This document shows, in pieces, positions 10,701 to 21,192 of a stretch of DNA of 21,492 nucleotides. The translations under genes were made by a program, and so were the position numbers. Numbering within the stretch: the first letter of the stretch is position 1; each line of letters starts with the position of its first letter. This DNA comes from Rhizophagus prolifer (taxonomy: Eukaryota > Glomeromycota > Glomeromycetes > Glomerales > Glomeraceae), in the NCBI GenBank assembly GCA_019425655.1, contig NQWY01003377.1, positions 1 through 21,492 on the forward strand. Direction: 5' to 3'. Under the pieces are notes generated by a model, which was given only the letters and a program-made list of their open reading frames with translations, made no database searches and had not been told where the DNA came from.

Positions 10701-12510
10701 TCTTGTTTGTTTTTTAGCATCTTGTTATACATGAAATGATTATAAGAGCATCTAAACGCATTTTACGCAGTCTTCTTCGTGAATTACCAATAACATATGT
10801 CCCATATTGTATTTCACATTTTTTGAATTGTTTACTCGGCACTGATTATAATCCTGATCCTCAACCGATGGTATCTGATACTACCATTGGTATCGATAAT
10901 CCTACTTATACCTATCTAAATCTTACTCCCTCCTTGCTTTTACAACAAATTCGTGATACGGTACTTATTCGATTTCGTTATAGACTGCCTGAAAATTTTA
11001 TTAGTGTAAATGTTCGTAAATTACCACTTTTGAGAGAAATTTGTTTACGAGTAGGTATACAAATTGCTGCTCAAGGATATCATTTTGTAAATGTGAAAAA
11101 GAAATCCAGGAAGAGACTTACAACTTTTTTACCAGATGATGTTTTGAATCTAATACCCATAGTAAAGCAAGCTAATCCCAGAGTATGTTTAAAAAAAAAA
11201 ACTTTTTCATTATTATAAAAATTATTATGAAATATTCAATCGAAAATCAAAATTTCAGAGCGTTTTCGCTGAAGAAACATTTGAAGCTGGAAAATTAAGC
11301 ATTGCAAGAGGTACATAACACTAATTTACTTATGTTAACTCTATTAAATTTATTAATCTTTTCTTTCATTTTAAGGCCATCGAGAATTAGGAGTTGATTT
11401 AATGGTGCAATCTTTAGCGTTACATGAACAAAGCTATGGATTTCTTCATCCCGCAACAGCAAAGTGTTATGCGGCATTAGCATTATATTTCTATCATCAC
11501 GATGATATAGAAATGGCAATTGATTTTCAAAAGAAAGCGGTTGTTGTCTTTGAAAGGACTTGTGGTGTTGATAGCGTAGATGCAGTTCATAGTTATGTAA
11601 GTTGCAAACATTTTTATTTATAATTTTAAATTAAATGCAAATTATTAGAAATAAACGATATTTCTTTTTTTGTTCGACTTTAAGCTACACCTTGGTCTTT
11701 TTGAAAATGCTGTTGGTAATACAGAGTTAGGTCTTCGCTTTATGAGACATGCAATGTATTATTGGGAAATTATTTATGGCCCATTACATCCAGATGGTGC
11801 AACTGCCGATGTGATTATTAAACTTTATTATCATAAAGTATGAAATTTAGTCTATTCATTCATTAAATTTTACTTACATTTTAGCAAAATGTCGGAATCA
11901 TGTTGCAAAATATGAGAGATTTTGAAGGTAGTGTTAAATTTTTCGAACGTGCTAAAGACACAAATGAAATAATTTTTGGAAAAAACAATGTAATCACAGG
12001 AGAATCGTAAGTTGAGTCCTATATTTTTTTTTTATTTATGCTTTTTTAATAAATTAATATAATGTATTATTTCAATTTTAAATAGATATCACTTGTTAGC
12101 GAAAGCTTTGGCATTTTCTGAAGATTTTAAGGCAGCATTAATTGCCGAAAAGTCCGCATACAATATTTTCCACGCAATGGTACGCGATTTGATTTTTATA
12201 AGGATAGATCATTCACATTAAATTAACAATGTTGAAACTAACACTATTTTAATTTAGTATGGTGCTGACCATCAAAAGACGAAGGAAACTGAACTTTTAT
12301 TAAAAGATCTTACTTCAAATGCCGTTCATAACGTATATATAACTCTATAAAAAAAATATGAAATTGATATTTCGATATCTAATGTATTTTGAAATTTTAT
12401 AGGCCAAGATGGCTTTGCTTAAGAAACAAGATAAGGTTCAGCTAAGAACCACACCGCATCTTCTTAATGTTTCGACTCAAGTTAAAAAAAAGAAATTGTC
12501 AAAAAAGTAA
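7712..12510 (+). CDS. Clustered mitochondria protein CLU (Clu1/CLUH family)
   Basis: Cytosolic RNA-binding protein that keeps mitochondria distributed and binds mRNAs for mitochondrial proteins; also found loosely with eIF3 in yeast. Eighteen exons splice with every phase closing: 7712-7876, 7935-8103, 8171-8272, 8351-8557, 8634-9416, 9494-9635, 9791-9845, 9918-10136, 10199-10387, 10465-10614, 10718-11182, 11259-11310, 11376-11596, 11685-11810, 11885-12006, 12086-12179, 12258-12332 and 12403-12510. The product is 1147 aa, a little shorter than yeast Clu1 or human CLUH. Order: acidic N-terminus; CLU_N domain (about 45-135, ELVQEVRQWLTDSPET); central CLU domain (about 340-560, RDWNDEFQ, GNVIPFNPRDPEEE, GLYTLGCVVVDYKG, GDDGRRYLFDLYRLNP); eIF3-p135-like region (about 670-870, RGINMRYLG, EMIIRASKRILR); TPRs (about 900-1090, SLALHEQSYGFLHPATAKCY, YGPLHPDGATAD); Lys-rich end. 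Exon 14 has two possible donors. Confidence 0.93.
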
Positions 12511-12852
12511 TACATTGTTAATCAGGAGACAAATTGGAGTTCTTTTAACTTAATTAAAAATTTTTGGTTTAAAGTATTAATAATAAAAATTCAACTTTAA
12601 GTAATATTAAAAATATGCTTTTTTTTTTAAGTGATTCGATTTAAATCCCAGACTTGAATTTACACCATTCTAGGCATTAGAGGAATCCTGGAAGAAAAGA
12701 ATTATTTTCCTTGACTTCATTTACGAAGTAGTATTAATATACAAAATCGATTAGGGATCATTAAATAAAAGTCTTATTTTAGATAAAAATATATTTAATT
12801 ACGATAATACCAAAATTTCTAGATAAAATATTGCTATAAAAAATTCGATATT
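12511..12852. other. Convergent intergenic gap, CLU / Nup188
   Basis: The 342-bp gap between two facing stop codons should hold both 3' UTRs, which may overlap. Apart from the AATAAA at 12582 I see no gene, repeat or structured element. Confidence 0.6.
12582..12587 (+). terminator. Candidate polyadenylation signal of CLU
   Basis: A canonical AATAAA lies 72 nt after the CLU stop codon, inside the 342-bp gap to the convergent Nup188 stop. In an AT-rich gap such a hexamer can arise by chance, so the call rests on its position. Confidence 0.45.
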
Positions 12853-15800
12853 CTAATTCATAATTCCTATAGTTTTAGTAAGAAAATTTGTTAAGTTCCG
12901 TAAAACCACTTCAAATGACTTTAATTCGGTTTTTTCACTTACACCCATAACTAATAATTTTTTTACTACACGTGTAACTTTTAGTAACCTTTCAAATACT
13001 TCAGTAAATAAATCTTCTACATCTTCCTTATTTCTATCTTCAGAAAAGAAACAAGTAGTTAATTGAGAAGTTGCTAATACGAAACTCATCTCAATTATAA
13101 TAATAGATGATTTCCAAGTAATTTGCCAGAATTTCAAATCATTAATACTATTAATATTATTAGTGTCAAGTATGTATTCCCATAGTTGAATTAAAGTCAT
13201 GCCGTGATCTATTAATTCAAATAGTGTCGCAATGGTTGCTGGGTCTTTATCTGATACTTTCATCAATGGTTCAAAATAAACAAGTTGATCTGTCCATGAT
13301 GGTATAGACATATGAAAAACATTATGCGATTCTGTTAGAATAATATAAGTAGCCAGTATATTTCTGTTAATTGATAAAAGTTTTTGTTGTACTCTTTGTA
13401 AAAATATATTCATTTCAGATCCTCCACTATCTGATGATGATGTTAAATCGATATCTGGTAAAACATTTTCAAATGCTAACTTAATTCCACCAGATAAAAG
13501 GGTTGCTGATTGTTTTGTTTCTTCCGATATTAAAGGTATCATCACTCTTGAAGAATATTTTGGATGTGTGAAAAGATATGTAAGTTTTGCCAAAAGTATT
13601 AGCAAAGGATCTTCATAATAAACTAAACATTCACTTGCAATATCCAGTTCTTGAGTATTTAAATGTATTGATAAATGATAAAATAATATTGTAATGTATT
13701 GTATCTCCTCCAGTTTAAACATGTTAGTAGGTAATTCACATTCCATCGCTCGATGGATTTGTTTCTTGTAAAGATTTATAAATCCAACGACGGATCTCAA
13801 GATAACACTCAAGTCTTTTCTCTCAACTGTTCGTAACATAGCAGTAATAACCGCCAACATTAAGCACCAAATTTTATGCCAATTCTCTACTAAATTTGGT
13901 TCAACTTTCCCTTCTTGTAATTCTGATGATAGTCTATTATTACAAAATGTCGCCATGACTCCATCTCTAAACAGTTGCATCGCTCCAATCGGAAAATTCG
14001 CCAATGTCAATAGAAAATATATTACCCCATCAGAAAATTTAGGTCTATTTTTCCATGGTACTGACATTGAATAAACAAACATTTCTAAAAGTAAGTTAAT
14101 AATTTTCTTTTCCGTGAGTATACCTAAACATATTGAAGGATATGGATTACAAAATGGTTGTACAAGATATTCCAAAACCGTTAATACAATTAAAATGTCT
14201 TCTTCCCGATTTTCATCAATCCCATCTTTTTTAGTCATTGAAACTAAAAATTCGCATAATTCTGAAAGGAGCGATTGACAACTTTTTTGAAATTGTGCCA
14301 ATACTTTATCATCACTTTTTAATATAATATTAGAATCATGAAGCGCTCGTAAACATAATATAAGTGATTGTAAAATTGGCCGATAAGTTTTGGATGTAAA
14401 ATGACTTTCGCCCAAATTTTGTATCGGATTAATAACGCTAGTAAGGCCATTATACAATAATGTAACTAATTCAGCATAAAGTATTATTCTATCCCGAGAT
14501 TGATCTTTCGATATTATAAGTTGCTCCATTGAATGTAATAATAAATCTGCGAGATCATCACGAATAGTAATTTCAACATTATGCCCGCGACGAATTTCTT
14601 CCACAAGTCGTTCTGCGGTCATCCCAAGTATCAACTGAGATATATCGTTTTTCCGTTCAGTGATCCAAAATCCATCAGATAATATATATGATGCGATTTC
14701 TATAAAATATTTCCAAGATTTAAAAAGAACCACCTGAGCGTTTGTTTTTGACAAATTATGAGTTTCTTCAAAGGATGATTGGTCGATATTCGTAAATTTG
14801 TCAAGACAAAATTCTAACATATCTTCTTCGAGAATCTCCTGGAGAATTTCTCTAATTCCTTCTGCAGGTAATGATTTGAAGAATTCACTACGACTTTTAT
14901 TTTCCCTGTTCTTCATTTGGTTTGTAACAAGACAAAGTTCACGACCCAACAACCGGAATAAAAAACCTTTAATATTTTGTCCACAACAAATTTTTTCAAC
15001 GTTGGTGGTTGATCCACTAGCAATAGTTCCTTGAGATAGTCCAAATGATTCATTTTCATGTAATCCATTATCGTTCAATTTCATACGTAAGATTTCTGAT
15101 ATATTATCCCATAATTCATTATTCTCACGTATTTTTTTTAAAATTATGAATTCGCCTTTACGAACATTTTCCCATAATGTACTTAGGAATCGTACAGCAG
15201 CAAGAAGAACTCTTGGTTCCTCAGCATAAACTTTTTTCCAATCTCTCAAAAGACCAATAATAACATCAATAATATTAACTGAAAGTTTAATTTTGGTCTA
15301 ACTGCTTGGAAATTAAATCAATCCCACCAAAAATTGACAATCCAACATGGATCTTGGTTGAAACTGTAAAGAAATCCAAAATAGCTACTCGTAAATCTTT
15401 AACATTAATTTCAGACATAAATCGATCTATGAACTTATTATATATAATTATTGTTTCAGCTTCATTACCAAAAAGTCCACTTAAAGATGATTGAAATGGT
15501 ATAGATGTATCAGAACATGAAAAGAGCAGTGTCATCAATTCGCAAGATAAAATAGAAACTCCCAAGCTATGTGGGTATGATACATATGAAGAAATAACAA
15601 TTATCAACTCTTTATTAAAGTTGACATTTGTCATATCTAATATTGTTAATTCTAACCAAGAAATTTCCGAACTTTTTAATTTATGAACTCCAAATAATCT
15701 TATGAGAAATGCTAAAGCCAATTCCAACAATATATCGGATTTTTCCAAACGGGAGTCGATTGTCCTTTCATTATTAATGGAGAAATTTTTGTTTCTTTTA

Positions 15801-18349
15801 ATAATATAGAATAATGGTGAAATATGATATAAACCTTCGTTCATCATAAAATGATTCCATAAGTATTCCTGAAGAGGGTTTCGTAAAGGATCCTTTGTTG
15901 TATCTATTATAGGATCATAATAATTAGGAAGTTTGGATCCCGGAGGACAGCCTAACAAAATTTTATTGAAAACAATCAAACATTTAATTCCAATTTGAAT
16001 ATGCTCTAATTCATCTTTATACCTCCAACGATCATAGGATACAAAAATAACATTCAAGATATAAGAGGTAAAAGAAAGAAGAACGTTCTTTAAATCATCT
16101 TGACCCTGTTTCAAATCGAAATCATCCACGTGACTAAAGAATTCAATAGCGAGATCCAACACAGCTATCGTTATTGGATAACGACCTCCAACACATTCTT
16201 GCTGTAACAATAGATGATGCAATTTACATATGAATTGCGAATTATCGTCCATCCATTCATTCGAAGTTGGTAAAAATCCCGATTTTAAAAGATATGACAC
16301 GATCCTACTATTAAAATACGGTAATAATACTTTTACACATTGTAATCCTGCAGTAACAAAATCGAGGGCATCAGGAACGTTATTCATAATATATTCAATA
16401 ACTGCAAAGATTGTAAATGCAAGATCATTATGAGGTTTATTATCTTGAAAACATGTTTCTAAATGATCCAATATTTTTTCGATTAAATCTGGAGAGTTAG
16501 ATAAAAGTGAGTATAAAAGTTGTAATATTTCCTTGATTCGCAACGTAGTTGGATCATCGGTTAAAGTAGGATCGTAATCAAAAGGGTTCCTTCCCTGTAT
16601 TAAAGGGAATGATTCTAACATCTCCATAAAAAGTTGCCATCCAGAATATTTAATTTTCCATTGAACTAATTTATTTCCATTAATTTGTTCAATCACATAA
16701 CCGGGAGTATTTTCTGGAATGGTAAATGCATCTTGATAAATATTTTCAAAAAGTTTGATTGGTTGTTTGGCATAAACTCTATTTTCATTATTTATGTCAA
16801 ATTTAAGTTGTTCATCTCGAACTAAATAACAACACTGGCCAAAATTTTCCAATAAGACAAATATTTCCTCAGCCGAATCTCTGTCACCAGATAATGTAGT
16901 ATATAATCGCATTAATGGATGAAAATTTTGAGGAAATCTAGAGATCGACCAATTAAATAAAGAAATTCGTTTTTCATAAAAGGAATCCTCCTTAAAGAAT
17001 TCACTGCATGGACCACCTTCAATAAATACTTGTGAAAAACACTCTACTAGGAGTTGATGTTTTGGAATCTCTTGTATTTTAAATGCTTCAAATATTGAAA
17101 TAAAATAAGTTTTGAAAATTTTCTTGTATCCTTTTACGTTTAATTCCTCTGGTCTAAAACATGGACCTTTAAAAATATTATATAAAGAATCTAGGACATT
17201 CAAGTCGTAAGCTTTTGCAGCATTTGCTGAAATCATGCTATTAAAATAACTTTCTAGATCTTCATATTCATTTGGCCAATTTGTTTCATCGTAAAAATGC
17301 TGTATATGAGTTAAATATGAGGCCCATAACCAGAGAAATATTCCATTAGAAGGATTATTGTCCATATTTAATGCCCTCTCAGTGACACTTCTAACATCAT
17401 TTGATGAAGCTGCTCGTTTATTTTTTGCATGAACAGATGGAAAAATTTCTGTGAAATTGAATTCAACTAGAGTCATTATGACAACAAGAATTTGAGTAAA
17501 ATGGTTGACTTGAGTTAACATATCATGACCATTCGGGTTGATATGCAGTGTAAGGAATTGATTATATCCAAATTTTGTTTCCATGCAGTGAGTCAAAAAT
17601 CTAGTCAAATATTTTTTTGTTGATTGTTCAGAAATTTGCCCTTTATATATTAAGCATAATAATTCTAATAATTCTATTTGTTCTTTAATATATTGACTTG
17701 AAAAACTAAAATCTTTAATACTTTCTGGTATGAATGCTTGTACACCAATATCAGCCAAATCTTGAAATTGATCAAATATTCGATCCATAAATTCATCTAG
17801 ATCAAGATTACTTATAAAATCTTCTGCTGAATCATAATAATACCAATTTGTATCTTCACAATAGTAAAATAATATACTCAAAATCTTAATTAAATTAAGA
17901 CGTTCTTCATAATAAAATTCTATTAATTTTGATAAATATTCTTCATCATTAAACTTATTGTAATCATCATATTCTGATTCGAAACTTTTCATCAAAAAGT
18001 GTGTTGTTCGTACGTCCAACTGAAGAGCTTCACTGGCTAAACCTTGTAAAGTACCATCATTTTTAATATTCGTATTATCAAAACAATCCAAGCACACTCT
18101 TAGTGTTGAGCTGTGATATTTTATTATTTCTTTCATAGCATTAGGTGGACAACGTATGTCTGCTTTTTCTAAAGCAAAACGTAAAGCCCGAAAGGATCTG
18201 TTTTTAAGTCCTCATTTATAGTGCTTTTTAAGCCTCAACCGTTTATAACGGTCAAACACCGCTGAATTAACAGAAAGATCTGATAAACTTCTTGCAGTTT
18301 TAGTACTTTCGCCATTTTTACGAGAAAAATCATTTAAAGATAAAGACAT
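12853..18349 (-). CDS. Nucleoporin Nup188
   Basis: Large alpha-solenoid scaffold nucleoporin of the inner ring of the nuclear pore, partner of Nic96/Nup93. Two long open stretches (18136-15287 and 15249-12853) plus an N-terminal piece from the ATG at 18349 (in-frame TGA just upstream) give about 1800-1817 aa, against 1749 in human. Matches to human NUP188: FYYEERLNLIKIL (human YYYEERTCILRCV); GGRYPITIAVLDL (GEYGVTIAFLRL); SYDRWRYKDELEHIQIGIKC (SYHKWRYNSHGVREQIGCLI); LRVAILDFFTVSTKIHVGL (MRIKVMILEFLTVAVETQPGL). An SH3-like insert near residues 516-556 (IPENTPGYVIEQINGNKLVQ) is the hallmark separating Nup188 from Nup192/205. Two joins are unusual. An in-frame TGA at 18212-18214 is removed by a 42-nt GTTG...ACAG intron (18239-18198). 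Near 15287-15300 the frame slips by one extra base, or a weak 49-nt intron (15327-15279) is used. Confidence 0.88.
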
Positions 18350-18848
18350 AACGAATTTTCTTGATCAAACAAATTCACTATGTAATAACCTAAGAGCAAG
18401 TTCGGTGTAATATCATGCTTATCAAAGATTATCGTTCTCTTTTTCTTGTTGAATTTTGAATTTATTGTAGATCCTAACACGGGATAAATTCCAATTACGT
18501 AATATCCTTTTTTGTGTCATGTTGGTGTCGCCTGATTGTGGCGCAGAAAAACTACTTTTTAATTCGCTTCTTTGAAATTACTGCGCCACTAATCTGAAAC
18601 ACATTTCAGACGTGCCTTTTATTTGTTTAATTACTGATTACGATATACAAACGCAACAAAAAAGATTTATTTATTTAATAATATATTATACTTTCACGTA
18701 GTTAATGCGACGGATGAAAAGAAAGGAATACAAAAGTGAAAAAATAAAAAAGAGAAATAGAAATCTTAAACAATTTAAACATACTCTAAAAGGAAAATAC
18801 TAATAGAGAGTTAAGAATCAATAAAGAACTAAGAAATTATCAAGAAAA
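18350..18848. other. Intergenic, Nup188 promoter and MARVEL-like 3' end
   Basis: About 500 bp between two tandem minus-strand genes. It should hold the 5' UTR and promoter of Nup188 and the 3' UTR of the upstream gene. I see no ORF, RNA gene or clear repeat. Confidence 0.6.
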
Positions 18849-19697
18849 TTATTGCTTATTATCTGTTGGGTTTTGAATATTTGAAGCAGCTTTTGAATCA
18901 ACAGAAGGAACAGTATCATAAGCAGGTGGAGGAACAACGGTATAAGCAGGAACAGGAGTATAATATACAATATAACTTGATCCTCCAATATCACCATATT
19001 GTTTTTCAACCTTAAGTCTTTGATAATAAGCCCAAACTGCCATACAAAAATGAAGCTATGAATTATTCATTAAAAAAAAAAAGGTTGTTAGATGATGAGT
19101 GAACGAATTAAAATACTCACGTCAATTATACAACTTATTGCAAGCATAACGACCATTGTCGAAACGGTTTTAATATACCAATTCACACAACTTCCCATAT
19201 CCATATCTACATCAGGTTCTTCAATTAATTGTTCACAAACATCTTTATTAAAATAAAATGCTACAACTGAAAATACGATCGAAACTGTGAATCCTAACAT
19301 AAGTTGCCACCAATAGAACATGGCAAAAATTCTAACATATTTAGCATTATTCTAAATTCAAAAATTTTCATTTAGCAGATTTTTATGGTTACCTTTAATA
19401 CACCAGTGATACCAGCGATACAGGCGAAAGTAGCAGCTAAATAGTATGTAGATAAAACACTGTAAAAGAACCCAAATTTACCCGCCAAGATCGATAAATG
19501 ATACGCATTGGGTAACTTTCCAACGAATACTTACAGTCCCAAGAGAAGCTAATATAAGAGTAGCAGGTCTAACAGTATTATATAAAGTAAATAATTTGTA
19601 AGTACAAATAAATAGTTGATTATTATTTAGTTTATTTTATAAAATCTTTTAAAATTGTTTACCTAAGACCAATACAGAAACAACATTTAGACAACAT
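18849..19697 (-). CDS. Four-pass MARVEL-like membrane protein with PPxY tail
   Basis: Small integral membrane protein of unknown substrate. My exons are 19697-19663, 19568-19393, 19351-19121 and 19055-18849, about 215 aa. Start MLSKCCFCIGL has a Cys cluster near the first membrane segment that could be acylated. Segments: TM1 PATLILASLGT onward; TM2 GFFYSVLSTYYLAATFACIA; TM3 QLMLGFTVSIVFSVVAFYF; a loop with DVCEQLIEEPDVDMDMGSC; TM4 TMVVMLAISCIID continuing into LHFCMAVWAYY. The cytosolic tail is Pro/Tyr-rich and has PPAY, a WW-domain ligand of the type bound by Rsp5/Nedd4 ubiquitin ligases. The topology (short N-terminus, four TMs, hydrophilic TM3-TM4 loop) fits MARVEL-like fungal proteins, but no diagnostic residue proves the family. 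The intron at 19392-19352 is 41 nt. The frame shifts by one base within 19516-19534 inside exon 2. Confidence 0.72.
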
Positions 19698-19824
19698 GGT
19701 ATTTAAACTTTGAAGTAAATAATTAAAAAAATATATATATAAGAAGTAAAAATCTAAAATAAAGCAAAATGACAACAAGTACAAAATTTTAATAAACATC
19801 CGGCGCAGGCCGCGCAGCTACGCT
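19698..19824. promoter_or_regulatory. Short divergent promoter, MARVEL-like / PARG
   Basis: Only 127 bp separate the two divergent ATGs. The plus strand carries a seven-codon upstream ORF (ATG at 19769, MTTSTKF then TAA) before the PARG start, which could dampen its translation if transcribed. A GC-rich block occupies 19800-19823. Promoter role is inferred from position. Confidence 0.45.
19800..19823. other. GC-rich block directly before the PARG ATG
   Basis: 20 of 24 bases are G or C in otherwise strongly AT-rich surroundings, and gcgcag occurs twice (19803-19808 and 19812-19817). It is in frame with the PARG ORF and open. It could be a promoter or 5' UTR element, or a remnant of inserted DNA. 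Confidence 0.5.
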
Positions 19825-21192
19825 ATGATACAGAAAAGGATAAAAGTTTTTCCGAACGCCACAAGTACGTCTCCTGCTGCCCTCAACACTGCTTTAACTA
19901 TGAAAACATTTTTTTCATCAATCGAACTCCCAAATTATGATCCTGATAATTGGGAATTAACAATCTCGATGCTATCTCGTCCATGTAAATCGTTTGATGA
20001 TATCATTAAATTGATTAGGTTCTTTTCTTCAACTGATTATACATCAGAATCATCCCTTTTAACCTTATTCGACGAAAATAAAGAAAGTTTACCTAAATTA
20101 GAACAAAAATATTATGAAGAAAGAATATTTCCTGAATTAATTAATATAGCATTAGAATTACCTAAACATTTTCCTTGTGGTAAAATAATTTCAAATGATA
20201 CTCATGAAAAAATAGAAGGATTTGAAAAAATAACTTTAACACGAAGAAAAATGAATTGTTTGTTATCACACATGTTCTTATGTACTATGTCAGATAAGAA
20301 AACTCATTTAGGATCATTTAAAGAATGGAATTCAAGTGAATTACCTTCAGCCAAACTTTATTTAAAAGTATTAATGATTTATTTTAATAGAATTATAACA
20401 TTTAATTCCGAAGTTCCGATATGGGAAAAATCCGATATTCCTTTAATAAATTCAATTAAAACAAATATTTATGATATTCCTGGTAAATTTGATGAGATTG
20501 AAATTGATCCATCAAATAAATTAATTGGATTTGGAAAATCCGGTACAGCAGAAGAAATATTATTTGGTTGTTCACCAGAATTATGTGTTATTACATTATT
20601 TTGTAATCCAATGTCAGATAAAGAAACTATATTAATTAAAAATGCTAAAAAAGTAATACAACATTCAGGATATGGTCCATTTAATGTTAAATATGAATAT
20701 GAATATGAAAATTGGTGGAAATTATTAAATAGAAAAGAAAGATATATTATTGCCATGGATGCATCTGAATTTGATCATATTGATTCATTAAAAGATTCTT
20801 TAATATTACAATTACAAGATAATTCATTAATTAGAGAATTAAATAAAGCTTATTGTGGTTTTTCTTGGAATCAAAATTTCAAGAATATTAAGGATATTGG
20901 TATTGGATTTTGGGGATGTGGTACTTTTGGTGGTGATAAAGATATTAAATTTGTTATTCAATGGATTGCTGCTTCTCAAATTAATAATAATGAAAAAAAT
21001 ATGAAATTAATTATATATGCTTTTAATAATATTGATTATGAACAAAGGATTATAAAATTTATTGAAAAATATAAAAATTTTTTGATAAAAGATTTATGGA
21101 AATTACTCAAAGATTATGAAACTTATATTAAGAATTTTAATGATGATAATGAACAAATTTTACCCTTATGTACCTGGGCTTCTAGAACTTAA
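19825..21192 (+). CDS. PARG-like poly(ADP-ribose) glycohydrolase, altered loop
   Basis: Intronless, 455 aa. PARG enzymes cleave ribose-ribose bonds of poly(ADP-ribose) through a macrodomain-type fold. Family matches in order: KMNCLLSHMFLCTMS (about 142-156; human IACLLANAFFCTF); IDPSNKLIGFGKSGTAEEIL (about 227-246; human VDFANRFVGGGVTSAGLVQEE); PELCVITLF (human PELIVSRLF); IRELNKAYCGF (336-346; human RRELNKAYCGF); FWGCGTFGGDKDIKFVIQWI (362-381; human [20 protein letters not shown]). The fold and adjacent Glu pair (E243, E244) are kept, but the GGG is GFG, the Gln before the Glu pair is Ala, and the loop is about three residues shorter, so full activity is doubtful. The chosen ATG is the first in frame after a TAA at about 19747. 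It lacks the long regulatory N-terminus of animal PARG. Confidence 0.85.
   Translation: MIQKRIKVFPNATSTSPAALNTALTMKTFFSSIELPNYDPDNWELTISMLSRPCKSFDDIIKLIRFFSSTDYTSESSLLTLFDENKESLPKLEQKYYEERIFPELINIALELPKHFPCGKIISNDTHEKIEGFEKITLTRRKMNCLLSHMFLCTMSDKKTHLGSFKEWNSSELPSAKLYLKVLMIYFNRIITFNSEVPIWEKSDIPLINSIKTNIYDIPGKFDEIEIDPSNKLIGFGKSGTAEEILFGCSPELCVITLFCNPMSDKETILIKNAKKVIQHSGYGPFNVKYEYEYENWWKLLNRKERYIIAMDASEFDHIDSLKDSLILQLQDNSLIRELNKAYCGFSWNQNFKNIKDIGIGFWGCGTFGGDKDIKFVIQWIAASQINNNEKNMKLIIYAFNNIDYEQRIIKFIEKYKNFLIKDLWKLLKDYETYIKNFNDDNEQILPLCTWASRT

Noticed and set aside
12853-18349. Assignment as Nup192/Nup205
   Set aside because: The SH3-like insert, the SYDRWRY block and the order of matching blocks follow Nup188 and not Nup205.
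20469-20756. Minus-strand ORF of 95 codons
   Set aside because: It is antisense to the conserved PARG core, which has clear family matches on the plus strand.
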